Positions 36,303-45,708 are shown, counted from the stretch's first letter. The stretch: DNA of 64,000 nt from Erysipelotrichaceae bacterium (GCA_017405675.1 JAFRAB010000015.1:62001-126000); one strand, 5' to 3'. Notes: generated from the sequence alone by a model not told the origin. A program made the numbers and translations.

Positions 36303-37307
36303 ATGAAAATAAAAAACATTAAAAAATATGTACGTTGGCTAAAAGGTACAAGAGCAAAATACAAAAAAAACTGCAACGTTTCCAAAGAGTATGCAGATAT
36401 TTGTGATCGTCTTTCTTGGGCAATGCTTTTGAAAAGGCCTAAGGAAGTACAGAACAGGATTGCCAGAGAAAAGAATGAATGGATCCTGAAATACGTAGCT
36501 GCCAGAATTCCTGAAACTCTTAAGAAGTACAAAGATTATCATGCCCCAGAAAATCTTTATTATCCACAGAAAGAAGTAAAAGTTTGGAGCATGTTCTGGC
36601 AGGGAGAAGAAAAAGCTCCTGAACTCTTTAAAGTATGTATTGACAGTGCTAGAAGACATACAGGTCATGACGTAATTGTTTTATCAGAGGATAATTACAG
36701 TCAGTACTTTGAAGTACCGGAATATATGATCAGAAAACATAAGGAAGGTAAACTGATCGTTCAGCATATATGTGATTTCATGGTTGTCGCCGTTCTTGCT
36801 GCTCAGGGAGGTTACTTTACAGGAGCAACAGTCTGGAACTCACAGGATATTCCAGAAGATATCCTGAAGGCAAATTTCTATTCTCCAGCAGCCAAAACAG
36901 ATGATCCGTTCTTCATGTCGGGATGCAGATGGACTGGGTATTTGCTGGCTGGAAATAAAGAGTTTCCTCTGTTCCAGTTTGCTGTAGATGCTTTGAAGGA
37001 ATACTGGAAAAATAATGATATAGCTGTAGATTATCTGATGCTTGATTATGTGTTTGAACTTGCCTGCAGAACAATTCCATGTTTGAATGATGTGATTAAT
37101 AATCTTCCAGATAATAATCTTATGAGAAATGACTTAATTGGAATTTTAAGCGAACCATTTAATGAAGAACAGTTCAGAAAGTATACTGAAGGAGACACTT
37201 TCCTGTATAAGCTGTCCTGGAAATTCGGAAGGAAAGACAAAGTAACTGCAGAAGGCAGGGAAACCATATATGGACATATGGTAAATGAATGTGGTGACAG
37301 AATATAA
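36303..37307 (+). CDS. Capsular polysaccharide synthesis (Caps_synth/GT32-like) protein
   Basis: The 334-residue protein matches the Caps_synth family (PF05704): basic helical N-terminus, VWSMFWQGEEKAPELFKVC near residue 97, then DVIVLSEDNY and IVQHICDFMVVAVLAAQGG near 147-170. In most members the next block reads GGxWxD and supplies a metal-binding Asp. Here it reads GGYFTGATVW, with Gly in that position, so activity may be altered. The ribosome site is weak. Confidence 0.75.
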   Translation: MKIKNIKKYVRWLKGTRAKYKKNCNVSKEYADICDRLSWAMLLKRPKEVQNRIAREKNEWILKYVAARIPETLKKYKDYHAPENLYYPQKEVKVWSMFWQGEEKAPELFKVCIDSARRHTGHDVIVLSEDNYSQYFEVPEYMIRKHKEGKLIVQHICDFMVVAVLAAQGGYFTGATVWNSQDIPEDILKANFYSPAAKTDDPFFMSGCRWTGYLLAGNKEFPLFQFAVDALKEYWKNNDIAVDYLMLDYVFELACRTIPCLNDVINNLPDNNLMRNDLIGILSEPFNEEQFRKYTEGDTFLYKLSWKFGRKDKVTAEGRETIYGHMVNECGDRI

Positions 37308-37329
37308 TCACTGTTTTGGAGGGCATGCA

Positions 37330-38475
37330 ATGTCAAATAAAAATGAATTAACAAATATACTTATTATGGCTGATTATCAGGCTCCAAAGAGCGGAAATTT
37401 TCTGGCGTCACAGTTAGAATTGGGAATCAAAGTCAGATCTTTAGGATATACTGTTGTATATGCTTTTCCTGATAATTATCAGGGTGGTTATTCGTGGGAA
37501 AAATGGCTGAAGGACAATGGGTTTGATGTGTATCTCATTGATTGTAGTGTGAATGACGATCAAAAACTTAGTGTACTTCGAAAGATCGTTGAGGATTACA
37601 AAGTTGGAATCATACATTCACAATTTGGTTTTTTAACTCAGTTACTTAGACAAAGACATAAGGAGATTGGAAAAGTAAAAGTAGTATTTCATGACAGGAT
37701 GGATTTTAATGAAACCCAATCTCAGTTGAAACAGCACCTGAAAACCATGGGTAAAGCGTTAATGTATCGTTTTAACGGTATATATAATATTTCTGTCATG
37801 GAAAAGAAAGACAGCTATTACTGGCCAATGGGGAATAATAGACATTGGTATGTTCCAAACGGATTGTCACTCATGAGGGCAGAGAAAGATGAACTCAGCG
37901 GAGAAGACAGAAGAAAAGAAATCGGAATAAACGAAGAAGAAAAACTGATACTGTTCCTCGGATGGGATCTGAACAGAAAAGGTCTGGATATAGCTTTACG
38001 AGGAGTTGAAATTTGCAGACAAAAGGGTATGTCTGTTAAACTTGGTGTTATCGGTGCCGGTGCAGGAGAACCAAGTGAAAGAGCTGTATCATTCCTGACA
38101 GAGAAAGGCCTTGATCCTTATTCTGAAGCGATAATTTATATGCACAATTATGAAGATATCTTTGCTCTGAACAGAGCTGTTGACGGTTATCTTTCAAGCA
38201 GCAGATCCGAAGCCTTTTCAAATGGAATATTGGAAGCCATATCTCAAAAGTCACCTGTTGTTGTAAGTGACATTGTTGGTACAAGTTGGGCATGGGAATA
38301 TGATAACTGTTATGTTTACGAGGTTGAGAACGCTGAACAATGTGCCCAGGCAATAGAAAAAGCTTTGAATAACGGCAGAAATACTGCCAATTATAAAAGC
38401 ATTGTTGAAAAATATAGTGCAGATGTATGGTGCAAACGCATTATTGAAATATATAAAACAATTTATAATGACTAG
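37330..38475 (+). CDS. GT4-type glycosyltransferase
   Basis: The ATG at 37330 lies 6 nt after GGAGGG and is preferred over a start inside the preceding gene. The 381-residue GT-B protein has ILIMADYQAPKSGNFLASQL at the N-terminus, FLGWDLNRKGLDIALRG near 204 and SSSRSEAFSNGILEAISQ near 289 (E-x7-E). It is a polysaccharide transferase of unknown specificity. Confidence 0.83.
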   Translation: MSNKNELTNILIMADYQAPKSGNFLASQLELGIKVRSLGYTVVYAFPDNYQGGYSWEKWLKDNGFDVYLIDCSVNDDQKLSVLRKIVEDYKVGIIHSQFGFLTQLLRQRHKEIGKVKVVFHDRMDFNETQSQLKQHLKTMGKALMYRFNGIYNISVMEKKDSYYWPMGNNRHWYVPNGLSLMRAEKDELSGEDRRKEIGINEEEKLILFLGWDLNRKGLDIALRGVEICRQKGMSVKLGVIGAGAGEPSERAVSFLTEKGLDPYSEAIIYMHNYEDIFALNRAVDGYLSSSRSEAFSNGILEAISQKSPVVVSDIVGTSWAWEYDNCYVYEVENAEQCAQAIEKALNNGRNTANYKSIVEKYSADVWCKRIIEIYKTIYND

Positions 38476-38502
38476 TGTTAGTTATTTAATGGGAGTCCGT
38501 AT

Positions 38503-38913
38503 ATGGAAATAAAAAAATACATATTTGAACCTCATGGAGATGATAGAGGACAATTGGTGGCTTTGGAACAATTCAAAGACATACCTTTTTCAGTGAAACG
38601 AGTTTATTACATGTATGATACAACTCCTGGTGTAACCCGTGGGAAACATGCTCATAAATGTCTTCAGCAGATAATGATCTGTATACATGGCAGCTGCAAG
38701 GTTCTGCTTGATAATGGTGAAGAAAGAGAAATAGTTGTGTTAGACAAACCAAATGAAGGAATACTTATTTCTAATGATATATGGAGAGAAATGTATGATT
38801 TTTCTCCAGATGCTGTTCTTATGGTGTTGGCATCGGAGTTATATGATGAAAGTGACTATATCAGGGATTATGAGCAATTCCTCAAATATAGAAACAATGT
38901 TTCCAGAAAATGA
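38503..38913 (+). CDS. FdtA/QdtA-like sugar 3,4-ketoisomerase
   Basis: The 136-residue cupin-type protein belongs to the WxcM-like/FdtA family, which turns dTDP-4-keto-6-deoxyglucose into a 3-keto isomer for 3-amino-3,6-dideoxyhexoses such as Fuc3NAc or Qui3NAc. Visible landmarks are the N-terminal GDDRGQLVALE near residue 13 and TRGKHAHKCLQQIM near 46 with the active-site HAH. The matching aminotransferase is at 40263 and a GNAT at 41365. The upstream enzymes RmlA and RmlB are not in the window. Confidence 0.85.
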   Translation: MEIKKYIFEPHGDDRGQLVALEQFKDIPFSVKRVYYMYDTTPGVTRGKHAHKCLQQIMICIHGSCKVLLDNGEEREIVVLDKPNEGILISNDIWREMYDFSPDAVLMVLASELYDESDYIRDYEQFLKYRNNVSRK

Positions 38914-38922
38914 GGAATTATA

Positions 38923-40227
38923 ATGTTTGACAGAGAAAAATTCAAAGCAGATTTTCCTTTTGTTACTCAAATAGTGAGATATGCTAAAAGGAGAAGAAAT
39001 GAATTATCTGCTTTAAAACGACATATTTCCAGAAAACAGTACCAAAAGAATAATTATCGGATTAATCATGGGATAATTAAAGTGGTTTTCATCTGCCAGT
39101 ATATTCCTGCTTGGAGCAAAAACAAACAGTTGTTTGAGACTTTGAAAAATGATTCCCATTTTGAAGTCGTTTTATTATGTGTGCCAAACAGAATTCATGC
39201 AAACAAACTGGATAATGTTGAAGACATGTCAAATGATACGTATGATTATTTCAGTGGGCACGGGTATAAGGAAGCTGTAAATGCTCTTATCGGTAAAAAT
39301 GAATGGTTTGATCTGAAACGGATTCATCCTGATTTTGTTATATTCAACAGGACCGACAGACCTATGCCTGTACCATATACTTCTTCTGTGATAGCTACTT
39401 ATGCAAAGATATGCTTTATTTCTTATGGAGGAGGAGCGTTGCTTAAGTCGGAAGAGTATATGTTTGATAAAACACTTATTGCGAATGTAAGTGTTCAGTT
39501 TGCCGAAACAGTGGAAAGAAAAAAGATTTTTGAAAGTTGGAACAGTATTCTTTGTAGACTAGGGTTGACATGTTCATACATGTGTGGAAGACCTTCTGTT
39601 GAAAATGCATTGAAAGCTCAAAATGATAAAACCAAAGCCTGGAACTTTTCCAAAAGCAACTATAGATTAATCTATGCACCGAGATGGACAACTGAACAGT
39701 ATTGGGGAGGAAGCAGTTTTCTAAAGTATAAAGATACGTTTATTCAGATTGTCGATGATAATCCAGATATTGATATTCTGATAAGACCTCATCCGCTTAT
39801 GTTTGACAACTTCATTAATTCAGGAGTAATGAATGCAGATGAAGTAAATGACTATAAAATAGCGGTTGATTCCAGAGATAATATCAGTCTTGACAAGGAG
39901 AAAGAATATCTGACAACGTTCTGGAATTCAAATGTTCTGATAGGTGATTTCTCTAGTATTATCGTTGAATACTTTGTGACTGGGAAACCTATAATTTATC
40001 TGACTTATAATGATAATATTGATTATACAGATCAGATGCGTAAAGTGCTGAGTAGCTGTTATATAGTCAATAATGAAACGGAATTGCTAGAAGTTATTGA
40101 ACAATTGAAAAACGGAAATGATATGCTCGCCGAAAGGCGTAAAGAAGTATTTGAACAAGAGTTTTCCGGCAGTATTAATGTCAGTGAGAAAATGAAACAG
40201 ATATTTGTCGAAGAATATAAAAACTGA
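38923..40227 (+). CDS. CDP-glycerol-type glycerophosphotransferase
   Basis: The 434-residue TagB/TagF-like enzyme (PF04464) has IYAPRWTTEQYWGGSSFLKY near residue 248, LIRPHPLMFDNF near 288 and IGDFSSIIVEYFVTGKPIIY near 341, matching conserved family blocks. Such enzymes add glycerol-phosphate or similar units from CDP-activated donors. It is the intact homologue of the frameshifted gene at 25481, and it interrupts the fdtA/fdtB pair. No CDP-glycerol synthetase is visible in the window. Confidence 0.83.
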   Translation: MFDREKFKADFPFVTQIVRYAKRRRNELSALKRHISRKQYQKNNYRINHGIIKVVFICQYIPAWSKNKQLFETLKNDSHFEVVLLCVPNRIHANKLDNVEDMSNDTYDYFSGHGYKEAVNALIGKNEWFDLKRIHPDFVIFNRTDRPMPVPYTSSVIATYAKICFISYGGGALLKSEEYMFDKTLIANVSVQFAETVERKKIFESWNSILCRLGLTCSYMCGRPSVENALKAQNDKTKAWNFSKSNYRLIYAPRWTTEQYWGGSSFLKYKDTFIQIVDDNPDIDILIRPHPLMFDNFINSGVMNADEVNDYKIAVDSRDNISLDKEKEYLTTFWNSNVLIGDFSSIIVEYFVTGKPIIYLTYNDNIDYTDQMRKVLSSCYIVNNETELLEVIEQLKNGNDMLAERRKEVFEQEFSGSINVSEKMKQIFVEEYKN

Positions 40228-40262
40228 TATGATATCCCGTCAGAAAGGAAGGTGTAAAATAA

Positions 40263-41363
40263 ATGAAAGTAGAATTTTCTGATCTGAAAAGACAGTATGA
40301 TTTATATGCTTCTGAGTATGAAGAAGCCGTTTTAAGAGCAATAAGATCTGGATGGTATATCATGGGAAAAGAACTTGAGGATTTTGAAAAGAAATTCTCT
40401 GGATATTTGGGTATGCCTTATGTCATAGGTGTTAACTGTGGTCTTGATGCTCTTATATTAGCTGTTAGAGTTTTAGGTATCGGACCAGGTGATGAAGTAA
40501 TTGTTCCTGCCAATACATATATTGCTTCTGTTCTGGCTGTCACTGAAAACGGAGCGACACCGGTATTTGTTGAGCCGGATGTGTTCCATTGCCTTGATGC
40601 TTCCAAGATTGAAGAAGCTATCACTGATAAAACAAAAGCTATATTGCCTGTTCATTTGTACGGTCAGGCATGTCAGATGGATGTCATCTGTGATATTGCC
40701 AAAAAACACAACCTATATGTTATTGAGGACTGTGCGCAGTCTCATGGTGCAACATTCAATGGTCAGTTAACCGGTACATTCGGAACAATTGGATGTTTCA
40801 GTTTTTATCCTACTAAACCTCTTGGAGCCTTAGGAGATTCTGGAGCAATTGCGGTTAACGATAAGAACCTTTCTGATAAGCTATATGCCATAAGAAACTA
40901 TGGAAGTCATGTAAAATATGTTAATGACCTTGAAGGTGTTAATTCAAGACTTGATGAAGTTCAGGCTGCAGCCCTGAAGGTTGGATTATCTCATCTTGAT
41001 TCTGGTAACGAATACAGAAGAAGAGTTGCTGAAAGATATCTTGAAGGAATAAAGAATCCTTTAATTGAACTTCCTAGAACAAGAGAAGGGAATTATCATG
41101 TTTATCATGTGTTTGCTGTAATGAGTGAATACAGAGATCAGTTACAGAAGTATTTGCTGGATAATGGCATTAAAACACTTATTCATTATCCGATACCACC
41201 TCATATGCAGAAGTGTTATAAATACCTCGGGCACAAAGCAGGTGATTTCCCTATTGCTGAAAAATATGCCAAAACGCTTTTAAGCCTTCCAATATATGTA
41301 GGTATGCCTATGGAAGAAGTTGATTATGTGATAAACATAATCAATGGTTTTAAGGTTGACTGA
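40263..41363 (+). CDS. FdtB/QdtB-like sugar aminotransferase
   Basis: The 366-residue protein is a PLP-dependent DegT/DnrJ/EryC1/StrS aminotransferase. It has GVNCGLDALILAVR near 57, VIEDCAQSHGATFNG near 152 (Asp contacting PLP) and SFYPTKPLGALGDSGAI near 180, containing the PLP Lys. Paired with the FdtA-like isomerase it would make dTDP-3-amino-3,6-dideoxyhexose. AAAGGAAGGTG precedes the start. The C-terminal end abuts the GNAT gene. Confidence 0.9.
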   Translation: MKVEFSDLKRQYDLYASEYEEAVLRAIRSGWYIMGKELEDFEKKFSGYLGMPYVIGVNCGLDALILAVRVLGIGPGDEVIVPANTYIASVLAVTENGATPVFVEPDVFHCLDASKIEEAITDKTKAILPVHLYGQACQMDVICDIAKKHNLYVIEDCAQSHGATFNGQLTGTFGTIGCFSFYPTKPLGALGDSGAIAVNDKNLSDKLYAIRNYGSHVKYVNDLEGVNSRLDEVQAAALKVGLSHLDSGNEYRRRVAERYLEGIKNPLIELPRTREGNYHVYHVFAVMSEYRDQLQKYLLDNGIKTLIHYPIPPHMQKCYKYLGHKAGDFPIAEKYAKTLLSLPIYVGMPMEEVDYVINIINGFKVD

Positions 41364-41364
41364 A

Positions 41365-41856
41365 ATGACTGTACAATTAAGAAAACTGGAAGCAAAAGAT
41401 GCTCCGTTTATGCTGGAATGGATGCATGATCCAAGCATAAACTGCTTTTTCCGTTTTAATGCATCAGAGATGACTTTGGATAAGTGTATTGATTTTATCA
41501 ACTTATTTGATGGAAATGTTCATTTTGCCATTGTAGATGATAATGATGAGTATTTAGGCACTGTCAGTCTCAAGAATATTACTGAAAAAGATGCAGAATA
41601 CGCTATCAGTACCAGAAAAAAAGCCCATGGAACTGGAACAGCATTACGGGCAACTGAAATGATACTTAAATATGCTTTTAGTGAGCTCAAACTTGCGAGA
41701 GTATATCTAAATGTTCTGGTTGACAATAAAAGGGCTAATGCTTTCTATAAAAAAGCAGGTTTTGTGTTCTGGTATGCTGAAAAGAATGCCATTGATATCA
41801 AAGGGGAAACAAAAGACCTTAACTGGTATTATATCGATAGTGATATGTTTCTTTAG
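41365..41856 (+). CDS. GNAT-family acetyltransferase
   Basis: The ATG at 41365 directly follows the FdtB-like stop; the longer frame overlaps that gene. The 163-residue GNAT protein has LEWMHDPSI near 20, YAISTRKKAHGTGTALRATE near 87 (acetyl-CoA loop, here H-G-T-G-T-A) and NVLVDNKRANAFYKKAGF near 115. It most likely N-acetylates the amino sugar made by the preceding enzyme. The usual FdtC/QdtC partner is a hexapeptide-repeat acyltransferase, so this would be a non-orthologous replacement. Confidence 0.8.
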   Translation: MTVQLRKLEAKDAPFMLEWMHDPSINCFFRFNASEMTLDKCIDFINLFDGNVHFAIVDDNDEYLGTVSLKNITEKDAEYAISTRKKAHGTGTALRATEMILKYAFSELKLARVYLNVLVDNKRANAFYKKAGFVFWYAEKNAIDIKGETKDLNWYYIDSDMFL

Positions 41857-41938
41857 TAAGAAAGAGGTTTCCGCTATGAATTAAAATAAAAAAGTTATAG
41901 AATAATAGTGGTTTTTCTTTTACGCTTTGGGTGATTAC

Positions 41939-43915
41939 ATGGATTTTAAGATTTTTGGTAAATCTGTACATATAGACCGCTGGAAACTGATTTCCATTTT
42001 TTTAGTTTTATATGATATATTTGCCGTAGCTTTATCATACTTTTTTGTGTTATGGCTGCGTTTTGATTTAAAGTTTTCTGTCATACCGTTTTACTATATC
42101 AATACATGGCTATACTCCATGCCTTTTGTTGCTGCATTCAGTATTCTGGTGTTCGGTATTTTCAAACTATACAACAGTGTATGGAGATTTGCCAGTTTCA
42201 ACGAATTGTTCAGATCGGTTGCTGCATGGGCTATCTGTATAATCTTCAATATATTAGTAACATTAGTGTTCTTTGAAAGAATGCCTGTTTCCTATTATCT
42301 GATTGGCGGGCTTCTGCATTTGATACTTATTGTTGGTATCAGATTCTCATACCGCTTTGTTCACCTTATGCGCAGCAGTAAGGGATCAAGCGGATCCAGA
42401 AACGTAATAATCATAGGTGCCGGTGAAGCGGGACATATGGTATTAAGAGATATTAGGCATTCTACGAAGGTTCACGAAAATGTAAGCTGCATCATAGATG
42501 ATAACCCTAATAAATGGGGAAGGATTATTGACGGTGTATTGATTGCAGGCGGAAGAGAAAAAATACCTGAATGTGTAGAACAGTATAATATCAGTAAGAT
42601 ATATTTTGCCATTCCTACTGCTTCTGCAGACGATAAAAAAGAAATACTCAGTATATGTAATGAAACAGGATGTGAATTAAAGCGGCTGCCTGGATTATAC
42701 GAACTTGAGCTTGGAAACGTTACTATAAATAAGATGCGTAATGTTTCTGTCGAGGACTTATTAGGAAGAGAACCAATAGAAGTCAAGATGAATGAGGTAT
42801 ATGATTTCATTCATGACAAGATCGTTCTGGTTACAGGCGGAGGCGGATCAATAGGAAGCGAGTTATGCCGTCAGATAGCCATACACAGTCCTAAAAGGCT
42901 GATTATATTTGATATATATGAAAATAACGCCTATGATATCCAGCAGGAACTGAAAAACAATTATCCTGATCTTGATATGCATGTAATTATCGGTTCAGTC
43001 AGAGATTCCAGAAAACTGATGAATCTGTTTGAAACATACCGTCCGGATATTGTATATCATGCCGCTGCACATAAACATGTTCCTCTGATGGAAGATTCAC
43101 CTAATGAAGCCATTAAAAACAACGTCATAGGTACATATAAGACAGCCTATGCGGCAATGATCTACGGCTGTAAGAGATTTGTGCTGATTTCCAGTGACAA
43201 GGCTGTTAATCCGACAAATATCATGGGTGCCAGCAAGCGTCTGTGTGAAATGATAATTCAAAGCTTTGATTCTAAGATCAAGGAAAACAAAGCTGAAGAT
43301 ATACCGTTCCTTTTCTCACATAAAGCAGAAGAAGGAATAGACATATCTAAAAGAGAACTGAAAAAGCTTCTTGCACAGACTCATACTGAGTTTGTGGCTG
43401 TTAGATTCGGTAACGTTTTGGGTTCTAATGGTTCTGTTATTCCGTTATTTAAAAAACAGATAGAACAGGGAGGACCTGTTACTGTGACTCATCCCGAGAT
43501 AGTCAGATACTTTATGACTATAAAAGAGGCTGTTAATCTGGTCCTGTTAGCCGGAACCTATGCTCAAGGTGGCGAGATCTTTGTCCTGGATATGGGATCT
43601 CCAGTTAAGATTGCTGATCTGGCCAGAAATCTTATCAGGTTCTCCGGTTATGTTCCTGATGAAGACATAAAGATAACATATATCGGATTAAGACCTGGTG
43701 AAAAGCTTTATGAAGAAAAGCTTATGGATGAAGAAGGATTAAGAAAAACCGACAATGACCTTATTCATATTTGTCAGCCGCTTGAATTTGACTGTGATGA
43801 ATTCTTTAAGAATCTTGAATCATTAATGATCAAAGCGAACAATAATGATCCTGATATTAAAAATACCGTTGCGGAGATCGTAGGTACTTATACAGTCGAT
43901 AACGGCACGGAATAA
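41939..43915 (+). CDS. FlaA1/CapD-like nucleotide-sugar dehydratase, membrane form
   Basis: The 658-residue protein starts at the ATG 41939 (an in-frame TTG at 41927 is less likely). It has four N-terminal transmembrane helices (about 15-140), a first Rossmann-like domain (VIIIGAGEAGHMVLRD near 158) and a C-terminal Polysacc_synt_2 domain with VTGGGGSIGSE near 298 and SSDKAVNPTNIMGASKR near 420. The catalytic Tyr of SDR enzymes is replaced by Met before the Lys, as in CapD/FlaA1-like dehydratases and epimerases. These act on UDP-GlcNAc to feed the initiating transferase. Confidence 0.88.
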   Translation: MDFKIFGKSVHIDRWKLISIFLVLYDIFAVALSYFFVLWLRFDLKFSVIPFYYINTWLYSMPFVAAFSILVFGIFKLYNSVWRFASFNELFRSVAAWAICIIFNILVTLVFFERMPVSYYLIGGLLHLILIVGIRFSYRFVHLMRSSKGSSGSRNVIIIGAGEAGHMVLRDIRHSTKVHENVSCIIDDNPNKWGRIIDGVLIAGGREKIPECVEQYNISKIYFAIPTASADDKKEILSICNETGCELKRLPGLYELELGNVTINKMRNVSVEDLLGREPIEVKMNEVYDFIHDKIVLVTGGGGSIGSELCRQIAIHSPKRLIIFDIYENNAYDIQQELKNNYPDLDMHVIIGSVRDSRKLMNLFETYRPDIVYHAAAHKHVPLMEDSPNEAIKNNVIGTYKTAYAAMIYGCKRFVLISSDKAVNPTNIMGASKRLCEMIIQSFDSKIKENKAEDIPFLFSHKAEEGIDISKRELKKLLAQTHTEFVAVRFGNVLGSNGSVIPLFKKQIEQGGPVTVTHPEIVRYFMTIKEAVNLVLLAGTYAQGGEIFVLDMGSPVKIADLARNLIRFSGYVPDEDIKITYIGLRPGEKLYEEKLMDEEGLRKTDNDLIHICQPLEFDCDEFFKNLESLMIKANNNDPDIKNTVAEIVGTYTVDNGTE

Positions 43916-43936
43916 TGCAGATATAAAGTATAAAAA

Positions 43937-44536
43937 ATGTATAAAAGAGTAATTAAAAGATTATTGGATATTATTATTTCATTCTGTGGCTTGATTGTGG
44001 CTGCTATTCCAATGCTAATAGTAGCTATTTTGATCAAGGTGGATTCTGAAGGCCCTGTTCTGTATAGACAGAAAAGGCTGGGAAATGATGGTAGAACTTT
44101 TGAAATGCTTAAGTTCAGAAGCATGTATATCAATTCTGAGTTTACAGGCTCAGGTGTTTATTCCAATGACAGTGATACCAGAGTAACAAAAGTTGGTAGA
44201 TTCATCCGTAAGACCAGTATTGATGAATTGCCTCAATTGTTAAACATTTTAAAGGGAGATATGTCATTGATCGGACCAAGACCGCCGCTGACATATCATC
44301 CGTGGCCTTTAGAAAAATATACTGATGAACAGAAGAGAATGTTTGAAGTAAGACCTGGTATTACTGGCTGGGCTCAGATCAACGGCCGCAAGGATGTTGA
44401 GTGGCATAAGAGAATAGAGTTAAATATCTGGTATGTAGATCATGTTTCATTTCTACTTGATGTAAAGATTTTCTTTATTACTATTTTGAAAGTGCTCAGA
44501 AACGATGACAACGAAAACAAAGGAGAGACTGTATAA
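43937..44536 (+). CDS. Initiating sugar-phosphate transferase
   Basis: The 199-residue protein is the short form of the bacterial sugar transferase family (PF02397), PglC/EpsL-like. It has an N-terminal reentrant helix (residues 10-33), LYRQKRLGNDGRTFEMLKFR near 49, RVTKVGRFIRKTSIDELPQL near 85 and MSLIGPRPPLTYHPW near 108. It transfers a sugar-1-phosphate to undecaprenyl phosphate, the first step of the polymer. The preceding dehydratase probably makes its substrate. Confidence 0.92.
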   Translation: MYKRVIKRLLDIIISFCGLIVAAIPMLIVAILIKVDSEGPVLYRQKRLGNDGRTFEMLKFRSMYINSEFTGSGVYSNDSDTRVTKVGRFIRKTSIDELPQLLNILKGDMSLIGPRPPLTYHPWPLEKYTDEQKRMFEVRPGITGWAQINGRKDVEWHKRIELNIWYVDHVSFLLDVKIFFITILKVLRNDDNENKGETV

Positions 44537-44537
44537 T

Positions 44538-45365
44538 ATGGCTTTGAGACTCATGTATATTACCAATAAGCCTGAAGTCGCAGTAATTGCTCAGAATGCG
44601 GGGGTAGACCGCATTTTTGTCGATATGGAGTATATCGGTAAAGACAGCCGCCAGAGTGGACTTGACAGTGTTAAAAATCATCATACAGTTGAAGATATTA
44701 AGAAAGCTAGAAAGGTATTGGATAAAGCAGATTTGCTGGTAAGAGTCAATCCGATCCATGAAGCAACATCTGATTATTGTTCTTCAAAAGAAGAAATAGA
44801 CGAAACGATAGATGCCGGAGCTGATATCATAATGCTTCCTTATTTTAAAACAGTTGATGAGGTAGAATTCTTTATAAATTGTGTCGCTTGTAGATGTAAA
44901 ACCATGCTGTTATTGGAAACGCCTCAGGCAGCTGAAAATCTTGATGAAATCCTTCAGTTGAAAGGAATAGATGAGATCCATATTGGCATAAATGATTTGT
45001 CTCTGGGATATCATAAGAAGTTTATGTTCGAATTGCTTCGGGATGGTACGGTTGAGCAGTTATGCAAGAAGATAAGAAAAGCAGATATTCCTTATGGTTT
45101 TGGAGGAATTGCTGCATTGGGGAAGGGTATGTTACCGGCAGAAATCATTATCAAAGAACATTACAGATTAGGCTCTTCCATTGTCATACTTTCCAGAAGT
45201 TTTCTGAATACAGATAAGACAACAGACATTGAGTATATTAAGCAGTATTTTAATACAGAAGTAGAGAAAATCAGAGAATATGAATTGTCTTTGACAAATT
45301 GTAATGATTTTGAAGATAATCTTGAATTACTGAAAGAGAAGGTTTCGATTATTACTGGGAACTGA
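44538..45365 (+). CDS. HpcH/HpaI aldolase/citrate lyase family protein
   Basis: The ATG at 44538 follows AAAGGAGAG by about 10 nt. The 275-residue TIM-barrel protein has GVDRIFVDMEYIGKDSRQ near residue 21, LVRVNPIHE near 67, IMLPYFKTVDEVEF near 94 and IHIGINDLSLGYH near 149, which are HpcH/HpaI-type metal and substrate loops. Family members cleave or form 2-keto-acid aldol products. In this setting it may make a non-sugar acid decoration. The probable partner dehydrogenase downstream is degraded. Confidence 0.78.
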   Translation: MALRLMYITNKPEVAVIAQNAGVDRIFVDMEYIGKDSRQSGLDSVKNHHTVEDIKKARKVLDKADLLVRVNPIHEATSDYCSSKEEIDETIDAGADIIMLPYFKTVDEVEFFINCVACRCKTMLLLETPQAAENLDEILQLKGIDEIHIGINDLSLGYHKKFMFELLRDGTVEQLCKKIRKADIPYGFGGIAALGKGMLPAEIIIKEHYRLGSSIVILSRSFLNTDKTTDIEYIKQYFNTEVEKIREYELSLTNCNDFEDNLELLKEKVSIITGN

Positions 45366-45367
45366 AA

Positions 45368-45481
45368 ATGGATCTACTGATTACAGGAGTCTGTAAACAG
45401 GCTGAAGCATAATTAGAAGAAATTAGAAACATGGGTTTTCAGGTTGATTTTCTGAAACGGAAAATGGTGAATTTTCAATAA
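45368..45481 (+). pseudogene. Remnant of a probable 2-hydroxyacid dehydrogenase
   Basis: Directly after the HpcH/HpaI stop, an ATG frame reads MDLLITGVCKQAEA, hits TAA at 45410-45412, then continues in the same frame as LEEIRNMGFQVDFLKRK before a second stop at 45481. The pattern (short N-terminal beta strand, then E-x-I-x-x-x-G-[FH]-x-V-x-F) resembles the first 40 residues of D-2-hydroxyacid dehydrogenases found beside such lyases. No Rossmann domain remains. The identification is tentative. Confidence 0.4.
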
Positions 45482-45708
45482 ATTAATATAATTAAGGATA
45501 AACAATACCGATTATTTAACTACGCATTATTAAAAACAGAAAAAGGCTTAATTGTTAATTTAACATAAGAAAAAGAATTATTAAAAATTATCTTCTCAAG
45601 AATGCTGAAGAATGCTATACTTATTGTGTAGGTCTATGCGTTTTTTTGCATATGTTTTTAAGCAGAAATATGATAGATGAATAAAAAAACAAGTTGGAGG
45701 GAGAATTT
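45482..45708 (+). promoter_or_regulatory. Intergenic region and promoter of vWA gene
   Basis: Together with the remnant this is the longest stretch here without an intact gene (343 nt). An extended -10, TGCTATACT (TATACT at 45616-45621), pairs with a TTCTCA -35-like box at 45593-45598 (17-bp spacer), giving a start near 45628 and a leader of about 80 nt. A small hairpin TATGC...GCATA (45635-45652) lies in the leader. The symmetric GTTAATTTAAC (45554-45564) upstream may be an operator. No clear terminator for the polysaccharide locus is seen. Confidence 0.55.
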
